Source of the DNA: Burkholderiales bacterium | GTDB taxonomy: Bacteria > Pseudomonadota > Gammaproteobacteria > Burkholderiales > Burkholderiaceae_C | Direction of reading: 5' to 3' | Length of the DNA: 64,000 nt | Assembly: GCA_016195825.1 (NCBI GenBank) | Contig: JACPYV010000136.1 | Location: forward strand, 1-64,000 | Notes under the pieces: generated by a model | Database searches by the model: none | Told to the model about the DNA's origin: nothing | What the model saw: only the letters and a program-made list of their open reading frames with translations | Shown: piece by piece, positions 56,924 to 64,000 of the stretch | Layout of the letters: each line of letters starts with the position of its first letter | How positions within the stretch are numbered: the stretch's first letter is position 1 | Program-made: the position numbers and the translations under genes

Positions 56924-58248
56924 CGCCTTGCCTTCTTGAGTGCCTTGTTGACCCGCTTCTCGACGCTGTCCTGCACCTCGTCGATGGCCTTGCCGGAGAT
57001 CATCACGTTGGCCACGTCCTCGCCGATCAGCAGCTCGATGGCGCGTTGCGTCGGCACGTTGCCGGGCATGCCGGTGCCGGTTTGCGTGATCTCGGTCAGT
57101 GCCGCGCGCATCGGCAGCGCCTTGAACGCCGCACTGTCGGCCACGGTCTTGCTGACCGGCAGGTGGCCCGTGCGCGACCACTCGGCGCTGTGGTCCCAGA
57201 CGAACTTCAGGAACTTGGACGCAGCCTCGTGCGCCTTGGCGTCCTTGGCGCCGCCCTTGAACAGCGCCCAGGAGTGGCCGTCGGCGAACACTGCGGGCTT
57301 CTCGTACAGCTGCGGGAAGGGCTTCACCGTGTAGGCGCCCTTGAGCCTGGACTCGTCCTTCTGCGACTCTCGCAGGAACTGGTCGATGGTCCATGTGCCG
57401 CCGACGACGACGCCCGCCTCGCTGTTCAGGAAGGCCTGGTTGGCTGCGGCGTAGTCGAGGTTGGGCCGCACATGGCCTTCGCGGTACAGCGTCTGCATCA
57501 GCGTCAGCGCGTTGACGACGGCCGGCTGGTGCATGTTGATGGTCTTGCCATCGTCGGAGAACAGCTGGGTGTTCTGCTGAGCGACCAGCGTCAGGAAGGT
57601 GCGATCGTTCGCCGCCGTCTCGTTGGCCACGGCCCACGCGAAGTAGGGCTTGCCGGTGCGCTGCTTGAACTGCCGAGCCTGCGCCAGCAACTCGTCGGGC
57701 GAGCGCGGCAGCTTCGGCTCCCCGTCTGCGCCCGTCAGTCCCGCCTTCTTGAACAGGCCGGTGTTGATGTGCCAGAGCCAGGCCCACGTGTCGAAGGGCA
57801 GCGCGTAGGTCTGGCCGTTGAACGACGTGCCGCGGCGCGCGTGCTCGGTGAAGTCGTCCACCGGCACGCCGACGCGCTTGAAGTCCTCGTCCAGCGGCAG
57901 CACCAGCTTGCGGCGCACGTAGTCGCCCAGGGCCGACTCGTGCATGACGGCGATGGTCGGGATGTCCTTGGCGACCAGGCGCGCGGTGAGTTGGTCGTAG
58001 TACGGGCCCCACTCGCCGATCTGCGTCTTGACGACGATGTCGGGGTGCGTCGCGTTGAACTCGTTGACCAGCGCGGTGACGATGCCGCACTCGCCCACAC
58101 CGTCGGACGCCTTCACCACTTGGCCATACTGCGCCTCGCAGCTGCCGAAGAAGCGCATCAGCGTGATCTCGGTCTTGCCCGAGGTGTCCTTGCTGGCGCC
58201 ACAGGCGGCCAGCAGCATGGCGGAAAAACAGATCAGCAGGCGCTTCAT
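56920..58248 (-). CDS. CUT1 sugar-binding lipoprotein
   Basis: A 442-residue extracellular solute-binding protein of family 1. The signal ends in LLAAC (lipobox, Cys about 16). The body includes FGSCEAQYGQV, YALPFDTWAWLWHINTGLFKKAG (quoted partly), and the PAVFADGHSWALFKGG region typical of oligosaccharide-binding lipoproteins. It probably captures arabino-oligosaccharides, like AraN of Bacillus subtilis. It overlaps the GH51 and permease genes by 4 bp each. Two cysteines near the start of the mature part (SCEAQ, GECG) may be disulfide-bonded, and are uncommon in the family. Confidence 0.88.
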   Translation of the reverse strand: MKRLLICFSAMLLAACGASKDTSGKTEITLMRFFGSCEAQYGQVVKASDGVGECGIVTALVNEFNATHPDIVVKTQIGEWGPYYDQLTARLVAKDIPTIAVMHESALGDYVRRKLVLPLDEDFKRVGVPVDDFTEHARRGTSFNGQTYALPFDTWAWLWHINTGLFKKAGLTGADGEPKLPRSPDELLAQARQFKQRTGKPYFAWAVANETAANDRTFLTLVAQQNTQLFSDDGKTINMHQPAVVNALTLMQTLYREGHVRPNLDYAAANQAFLNSEAGVVVGGTWTIDQFLRESQKDESRLKGAYTVKPFPQLYEKPAVFADGHSWALFKGGAKDAKAHEAASKFLKFVWDHSAEWSRTGHLPVSKTVADSAAFKALPMRAALTEITQTGTGMPGNVPTQRAIELLIGEDVANVMISGKAIDEVQDSVEKRVNKALKKARR

Positions 58249-59081
58249 GACTTGCCCGTCCCCGCGACGGCCGTCACCAGATGGCGTTGGAAAAAGAGAT
58301 ACAGCATCAGCGCCGGCATGCCCGCGAACACGGCTTGCGCCATCAGGAAGCCCAGGCCCTCGGACTGCGCGAAGTTGGTCTGCGTGGAGGCGAGGCCGCG
58401 CGTCAGCGTGTACATGTCCGGCTGCGTCGCGATGACCAGCGGCCAGAGGTAGTCGTTCCAGCAGCCCAGGAAGGTGAAGATGCCTAAAGTGGCCTGCGCC
58501 GGCAGGCTCAGTGGCAGGATGATGCGAATGAAGGTCTTGAAGCGCGACGCGTTGTCCAGCAGCGCGGCCTCTTCCAGCTCGGTGGGGATGGCCTTGAAAT
58601 ACTGCGTCATCAGGTAGACGCCGAACGGTGCCGACAGGCCCGGCAGCGTGAGGCCCGCAATCGTGTTCTGCAGGTTCCACTCCGAGAACAACCGGTGCAG
58701 CGGAATGAACACTGACTGCGCCGGCACCGCCAGGCCGAACATGACCAACGCGAACAGCCACTTGCGGCCAGGGAACTCGCAGCGCGCGAAGCCGTAGCCC
58801 GCCAGCGACGACAGCACCAGCACGCCCGCCGTCTGCAGCAGCGCGACGAGGGCGCTGTTGCCCAGCCAGCGGAACACCTGCGAGGTCTGCAGGATGTCCA
58901 GGTAGTTGGCCAGCGTGTAGGGCGGCGCGAGGAACACGTCCGTGCGCGTCAGCAGGAACTCGTTGGGCTTGAAGGACAGCGCCAGCACCCACAGCAGCGG
59001 CGCCATCCAGACGAGGGCCAGCAGGGTCAGTGCGACCATCACGAGGCGGTCGAACCCGCCGCGTCGGAGCAAGGGATTCAT
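58245..59081 (-). CDS. CUT1 sugar ABC permease, MalG/AraQ-like
   Basis: A 278-residue permease with six membrane segments and the EAA coupling motif EEAALLDNASRFKTFIRIILP (within length as EEAALLDNASRFKTF). It is the second of the two permeases and begins in ATG 59081, overlapping the first by 4 bp. The length and the C-terminal RHLVTAVAGTGKS tail fit the MalG/AraQ class. Coupled with the upstream permease it forms the channel for the binding lipoprotein's ligand. Confidence 0.92.
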   Translation of the reverse strand: MNPLLRRGGFDRLVMVALTLLALVWMAPLLWVLALSFKPNEFLLTRTDVFLAPPYTLANYLDILQTSQVFRWLGNSALVALLQTAGVLVLSSLAGYGFARCEFPGRKWLFALVMFGLAVPAQSVFIPLHRLFSEWNLQNTIAGLTLPGLSAPFGVYLMTQYFKAIPTELEEAALLDNASRFKTFIRIILPLSLPAQATLGIFTFLGCWNDYLWPLVIATQPDMYTLTRGLASTQTNFAQSEGLGFLMAQAVFAGMPALMLYLFFQRHLVTAVAGTGKS

Positions 59082-59961
59082 CGTTGACCTCCGCGGTCAC
59101 GTTCCAGCCAGAGCTGCGTCGACACGCCCACCAGCATGATCGCCAGCAGCACCTGCGACGCCGCCGTGGCGTAGCCCAGTGAGAGCTGCATGAAGGCCTG
59201 TTCGTAGATGAACTGCACGACCGAGCGCGTCGTGTTGTTGGGCCCGCCGTTGGTCATCAGCATGATCTGCGGGAAGACCTGGAACTGGCGGATCACCTCG
59301 ATCAGCGCGACCAGCACGATGGCGCGCTTGAGGCTGGGCAGCGTGATGTGCGTCAAGACGCGCCAGCGCGGCGTGTTGTCCAGCGCGGCGGCTTCATAGA
59401 TGTCGCTCGGAATCTGCTGCAGCGCCGACAGGAACATGATCATCGGCAGGCCGATGATCCACCAGACGGTCACCAGGGCCACGGTCAGCAGCGCGAGGTT
59501 GTCGCTGGTCAGCAGCGGCAACTCCGGCAGGCCTAGCGCCCCGAAGAACTGGGCGATGAGGCCGCGCTCGGGCATCAGCGCGAGCTTCCAGACCAGCGTG
59601 ATCAGCGTCACCGAGAACACGGAAGCGCAGAAGAACGTGGCGCGCAGGAAGGTGGCGAGCTTGCCGGGGCGGTTCAGGGCGAGGGCCAGCATCAGCGACA
59701 GCACGACGAAGATCTGCGTGCTGATGGCGACGAAGCGGAGGGTGTTCCACACGACCTGGTGGAAGACCTCGTCGCCCCACAGCTCCTGGTAGTTGGCCAG
59801 GCCCACCCACAGGCTGTCGTCGGACAGCAGGTCATGGTCATGGAAGCTGATCCACGCGCCCTTGGCCAGTGGCCAAAGGAGCAACAGCACGTACAGCGCC
59901 ACGAAGGGCAGCACGAACAGCGCATAGGCCGGGCGCGAGGCGCGCAGCCCGACGGCGGCGC

Positions 59962-59965
<4 letters not shown>
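59078..59965 (-). CDS. CUT1 sugar ABC permease, MalF/AraP-like
   Basis: A 295-residue permease with six membrane segments; the coupling motif is EAAALDNTPRWRVLTHITLPSL (shown as EAAALDNTPRWRVLTHI). The start SRPAYALFVLPFVALYVLLL is typical of the first helix in UgpA/MalF-type proteins. It overlaps the ATPase gene by 4 bp (59962-59965). Together with the MalG-like subunit it imports oligosaccharides. Confidence 0.92.
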
Positions 59966-61053
<1,088 letters not shown>

Positions 61054-61069
61054 GGTGCTCGTCTCCGGT

Positions 61070-62002
61070 TCATTCTTCTTGGGGGATCACGGGCCAGCCG
61101 TCGTCGGACCAGCTCAGGCGCTTGATGCGCAGATGCGGCTTGCCGCCGCTTTCGGTGTCGTAGGCGTGATGGACCAGCCAGTCGCCCACGACGTCCTGGT
61201 GGCCGGGGCCTTTCCAGCGCGCGCCGCCCGCCAGCAGCGGGGTGCCACCGGCGTCCATCAGGTCCTTGCCGTCGCGGTCCAGATAAGGGCCGGTGACGCT
61301 GCGCGAGCGGCCCACGCGGATGTTGTAGGTGCTGTCGGCGCCGCGGCAGCACAGGTCGTAGGACGCGAACAGGTAGAACCAGTCGCCGTGCTTTTGAATC
61401 GTGGGCGCCTCGATGCCGCCCTTGCGGCGCGCAATGAACTGGGTCTCGCCGATGGGTCGCAAGGTGTCAGCGCTCAACTCGGTCAGGCGGATGCCGCCCC
61501 AGAACGAGCCGTAGCTCAGCCACAGCCTGCCGTCGGTATCGGCGAACAGGTCGGGGTCGATGGCGTTGAAGTTGTCCGTCGCCGAGCTCTGCACGACCAG
61601 GCCTTCGTCGCGCCAGTCACCGCCATCCGGCTTGTCGCTGCTGATGAGGCCGATGGCCGAGCGGTTCTTGCCGAACGTCGAGATCGAGTACAGCGCCCAC
61701 ACACGGCCGCGGTGCGTGAAGACCTTGGGCGCCCAGACGTCCAGGCCTTTGTGCTCGGGCACGGCGTCAGCCCACCAGGCGGGCGTCTCGCTGAATACGG
61801 GCGCCAGGCGGTGCCAGGTCTTGCCGGTATCGGTCGACGCCAGCCGCTGCAGGCCGCGGCCAGTCGTGAAGACGAACCAGCGTTCGCCCTGGATCAGCAG
61901 CGTGGGATCGTGGGCGCCGGTGTCGCCCTGCGGCTCCACGGCATCCACGTGCGCCGCCAGCAGCAGCGCGAGCAGCGCCACCAGCGCGGTCAGCGCCCGC
62001 AT
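61070..62002 (-). CDS. GH43 endo-1,5-alpha-L-arabinanase, exported
   Basis: A 310-residue GH43. A signal peptide ends near VDA (about 21). Catalytic residues: D32 (HDPTLL), D149 (NAIDPDLF) and E198 (GIEAPTI), with LYSISTFGKNRSAIGL and LFASYDLCCRG typical of endo-arabinanases (subfamily 5, AbnA-like). It cuts the alpha-1,5-arabinan backbone into oligosaccharides that the adjacent CUT1 importer would take up. It follows the keto-deoxyarabonate dehydratase by 1 bp. Compared with the lipoprotein GH43 at 34133, it lacks the C-terminal domain. Confidence 0.9.
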   Translation of the reverse strand: MRALTALVALLALLLAAHVDAVEPQGDTGAHDPTLLIQGERWFVFTTGRGLQRLASTDTGKTWHRLAPVFSETPAWWADAVPEHKGLDVWAPKVFTHRGRVWALYSISTFGKNRSAIGLISSDKPDGGDWRDEGLVVQSSATDNFNAIDPDLFADTDGRLWLSYGSFWGGIRLTELSADTLRPIGETQFIARRKGGIEAPTIQKHGDWFYLFASYDLCCRGADSTYNIRVGRSRSVTGPYLDRDGKDLMDAGGTPLLAGGARWKGPGHQDVVGDWLVHHAYDTESGGKPHLRIKRLSWSDDGWPVIPQEE

Positions 62003-62003
62003 G

Positions 62004-62942
62004 TCACTTGCCCCAGCGCAGGACCAGGGGGTCGAGTCGTTTGGCGGCGTCCAGCAGGCCGGCGCGCGTCTCGGGGCTCATCTCGGGGAAGGGGTGGCGG
62101 GGCGCGTCGCTGGCGATGACGCCGCCGGCCTTCATCAGCGCCTTGGCGGTCAGGATGCCGCCCTGGCGGTTTTCGTAGTTGATCAGCGGCAGCCAGCGGC
62201 CGTACTCGACGACGGCGGTCTCGCGGTCACCGGCGTGGAAGGCGTCGAAGATCTTGCGGATGCCGTCGGGGAAGCCGCCGCCGGTCATCGCGCCGGTGGC
62301 ACCGGCGTCCAGGTCGGCCAGCAGCGTGATGGCTTCTTCACCGTCCCACGGGCCTTCGATGGCGGTGCCGCCGACGCGGATCAGCTCGCGCATCTTGCTG
62401 GCGGCTTGCGGCATCTCCAGCTTGAAGTACTTCACGTTGGCGATGGTGTTGGCCATGCGCGCCAGGAAGGGCACCGACAGCGGCGTGCCGGCGACCGGGG
62501 CGTCCTGGATCATGATGGGAATCGAGATCGCGTCGGACAGGCGCTGGTAGAAGCTCTCGATCTGGCCCTCCGATACGCGGAAGGTGGCGCCGTGGTACGG
62601 CGGCATGACCATGACCATCGCCGCGCCGAGCGCTTCAGCCAATTGGCTGCGCTCGATGCAGATCTGCGTGGCGTAGTGCGTCGTCGTGACGATGACCGGC
62701 ACTCGGCCGGCGACGTGCTCCAGGATGGCGCGGGTCAGCGTCTCGCGCTCGGCGTCCGACAGCACAAACTGCTCGGAGAAGTTGGCCAGGATGCACAGGC
62801 CCGTGGAGCCTGCGTCGATCATGAAGTCCACGCAGCGCAGCTGGCCGGGAACATCCAGCGTGCCATCGGCGTGGAAGATGGTCGGAACGACCGGGAAGAC
62901 GCCGCGGTAGGGTCGTGCGGCAGGGGTGGCGGAGGCGCTCAT
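62004..62942 (-). CDS. L-2-keto-3-deoxyarabonate dehydratase (DapA/NAL family)
   Basis: A 312-residue class-I (Schiff-base) TIM-barrel enzyme. The catalytic Lys is K174 in VKYFKLEMP. The substrate loop contains NFSEQFVLSD, and THYATQICIERSQ is typical of the arabinose-pathway dehydratase rather than of DapA. It converts the product of the dehydratase at 28987-30741 to 2-oxoglutarate semialdehyde. First gene of the leftward operon, so the catabolic step is produced with import and hydrolysis. ATG 62942 is preferred over the longer reading. The pathway thus spans both arms. Confidence 0.9.
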   Translation of the reverse strand: MSASATPAARPYRGVFPVVPTIFHADGTLDVPGQLRCVDFMIDAGSTGLCILANFSEQFVLSDAERETLTRAILEHVAGRVPVIVTTTHYATQICIERSQLAEALGAAMVMVMPPYHGATFRVSEGQIESFYQRLSDAISIPIMIQDAPVAGTPLSVPFLARMANTIANVKYFKLEMPQAASKMRELIRVGGTAIEGPWDGEEAITLLADLDAGATGAMTGGGFPDGIRKIFDAFHAGDRETAVVEYGRWLPLINYENRQGGILTAKALMKAGGVIASDAPRHPFPEMSPETRAGLLDAAKRLDPLVLRWGK

Positions 62943-63031
62943 GATGCGGTCCCTTGTCTCTGGGGGAAGTTGGTCCAAGCGCCGGCTCGCGGGCGCAGGG
63001 CTGGCTGTGTTCGCCGGCATGCCGTCATTAA

Positions 63032-63043
63032 AGTATGACTATT
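63032..63043. promoter_or_regulatory. Operator-like direct repeat, copy 1
   Basis: AAAGTATGACTA, repeated exactly at 63096-63107. AAGTATGACTA fits the FadR/GntR consensus T-N-G-T-N3-A-C-N-A at five of six fixed bases. It lies about 90 bp upstream of the dehydratase start. Confidence 0.6.
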
Positions 63044-63060
63044 TATGCATGATCATCGGG

Positions 63061-63070
63061 GTTAACCCGA
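63061..63070. repeat. GGGTTAACCC palindrome in the divergent promoter
   Basis: A perfect 10-bp palindrome midway between the two operator-like repeats, possibly a second regulator's site (for example the LysR protein of the locus). Confidence 0.45.
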
Positions 63071-63084
63071 AATTCAGCGGCTTT

Positions 63085-63112
63085 GCAAACAAAAAAGTAT
63101 GACTAATAATCG
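63085..63112 (+). promoter_or_regulatory. Putative promoter of the SDR gene with operator copy 2
   Basis: TTGCAA (63085-63090), 16 bp, AATAAT (63107-63112). The second copy of AAAGTATGACTA (63096-63107) fills the spacer, so a bound repressor would block RNA polymerase. Confidence 0.55.
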
Positions 63113-63163
63113 GTCCATCGCCAGGCCAAAGCAGCCAGGCCGGCTATCGCAGGAGACAGTTCG

Positions 63164-63928
63164 ATGAGTTCTTACGCCCGTTACCCCAGCCTGCAGGACC
63201 GGGGTGTGCTGATCACCGGCGGGGCCACCGGCATTGGTGCCACCCTGGTCGAGGCCTTTGCCGAACAGGGCGCCCGGGTGGGCTTCATCGACCTGGCCGC
63301 AGACGAGGGCGCGGCCCTGACCGCCCGCCTCGCTGGGGCCCGTCATGCACCGCAGTTCGTCGCGGCCGACCTGTCCAACGTCGAATCCCTGCGTGCGGCC
63401 ATCGCGGCGCTGCGCGAGCCTGTGGGACCGTTCACGGTGCTGCTGAACAACGCCGCCAACGACAAGCGTCACGCCGTCGAGGAGACGACGCCGGAGTTCT
63501 GGGACGCCAGCATGGCCGTCAACCTCAAGCACCAGTTCTTCACCGCCCAGGCCGTGCTGGCGGACATGAAGGCCGCCGGCGGCGGCAGCATCGTCAACTT
63601 CGGCTCCATCAGTTGGATGCTCAAGCAAGGCGGCATGCCGGCCTACACGGCCAGCAAGGCCGCGGCCCAGGGCCTCACGCGCTGCCTGGCGCGCGATTTC
63701 GGGCCGCACAACATCCGCGTCAACACGCTGGTGCCGGGCTGGGTCATGACCGAGAAGCAGCTCAAGCTCTGGGTCACGGAAGAGACCAAGCAAGAGATCG
63801 CCAAGGGCCAGTGCATCAACCAGCCGCTGATGCCCGATCACATCGCCCGCATGGCGCTGTTCCTGGCGGCCGACGACAGTGCCATGTGCACCGCGCAAGA
63901 CTTCATCGTCGACGGCGGCTGGGTCTGA
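63164..63928 (+). CDS. SDR sugar 1-dehydrogenase (L-arabinose/D-xylose type)
   Basis: A 254-residue short-chain dehydrogenase. The NAD(P) motif TGGATGIG is at 18-25, NNAAN near 100, catalytic Ser in NFGSISWML, and Y161/K165 in YTASK. The sequence closely follows the pattern of Caulobacter xylose dehydrogenase (FGSISW, VPGWVMTEKQ, DFIVDGGW). It oxidises the aldose to its lactone, the first step of the oxidative route; L-arabinose is the likely substrate from context. It is divergent from the dehydratase operon across a 221-bp region with repeats, and is followed by an epimerase gene. Confidence 0.9.
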   Translation: MSSYARYPSLQDRGVLITGGATGIGATLVEAFAEQGARVGFIDLAADEGAALTARLAGARHAPQFVAADLSNVESLRAAIAALREPVGPFTVLLNNAANDKRHAVEETTPEFWDASMAVNLKHQFFTAQAVLADMKAAGGGSIVNFGSISWMLKQGGMPAYTASKAAAQGLTRCLARDFGPHNIRVNTLVPGWVMTEKQLKLWVTEETKQEIAKGQCINQPLMPDHIARMALFLAADDSAMCTAQDFIVDGGWV

Positions 63929-63930
63929 AC

Positions 63931-64000
63931 ATGGACTGTCGTGAGTACGGCCGCCTGCCCGACGGCCGGCCGGTGCATGAGTACACCCTCGCCAACGGCC
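63931..64000 (+). CDS. Start of aldose 1-epimerase-like gene (partial)
   Basis: ATG at 63931, 2 bp after the SDR stop. The 23 visible residues (MDCREYGRLPDGRPVHEYT then LANG) match the N-terminus of galactose mutarotases, which begin FGxLPDGxxVxxYTLxN. The gene runs off the window. A mutarotase would interconvert L-arabinose anomers next to the dehydrogenase. Confidence 0.7.
   Translation, partial: MDCREYGRLPDGRPVHEYTLANG

Overview
The window is G+C-rich, densely coding DNA, except for a visibly less G+C-rich patch near 45.7-48.7 kb. No rRNA, tRNA, CRISPR array or replication origin was recognised. Twin-arginine lipoproteins, two PEP-CTERM proteins, a large Caulobacter-type TonB receptor, a DUF1631 protein and an oxidative pentose pathway together suggest a betaproteobacterium of the Burkholderiales (Roseateles/Mitsuaria/Rhizobacter-like). 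That placement is an inference from gene content and style, not from a marker gene.

0-24 kb is mostly chromosomal background: an OsmC protein, two PEP-CTERM proteins, NAD-type glutamate dehydrogenase, a Kef-type antiporter, an O-acyltransferase, an acyl-CoA dehydrogenase, a DUF1631 protein, RecQ, a kelch protein with a divergent LysR regulator, and a sterol-desaturase-like enzyme. The unusual part is 2.2-6.4 kb. A leftward operon encodes a NrtA/SsuA-like binding protein, an SCO1-like protein, a small cupredoxin-like protein, a permease and an ATPase. Facing it is a rightward pair of tiny exported cysteine-rich proteins, one only 42 residues long with three Cys-Cys pairs. This looks like a metal (copper or another thiophilic metal) handling system and is the best candidate here for something undescribed.

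24.9-45.2 kb and 50.8-64 kb are two converging arms of a large locus for L-arabinose-rich polysaccharide. The right-pointing arm holds a TonB receptor, a cytoplasmic GH43, arabinonate dehydratase, 2-oxoglutarate-semialdehyde dehydrogenase, exported GH51, GH43, GH127 and GH29 enzymes, a four-gene YtfQRT-YjfF-like furanose importer and another GH43. The left-pointing arm (62.9 to 50.8 kb) looks like one operon: 2-keto-3-deoxyarabonate dehydratase, an exported GH43 arabinanase, a CUT1 oligosaccharide ABC importer, cytoplasmic GH51 and GH43, an exported GH97, then a GntR and a LysR regulator. A divergent SDR sugar dehydrogenase and the start of an aldose epimerase close the window. Together these give outer-membrane uptake, periplasmic trimming, import of both oligomers and monomers, cytoplasmic hydrolysis, and oxidation of L-arabinose to 2-oxoglutarate (Weimberg-type route). 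Only the sugar lactonase is not seen.

Between the arms (about 45.2-50.8 kb) lies a worn accessory patch. An OLD-like ATPase/TOPRIM nuclease gene carries an internal stop and is split by a 1.64-kb insertion sequence with a 6-bp target duplication. The transposase of that element is itself frameshifted at a run of nine C. Next to them are an intact ParDE toxin-antitoxin pair, a small hypothetical gene and a decayed Fic-domain gene.
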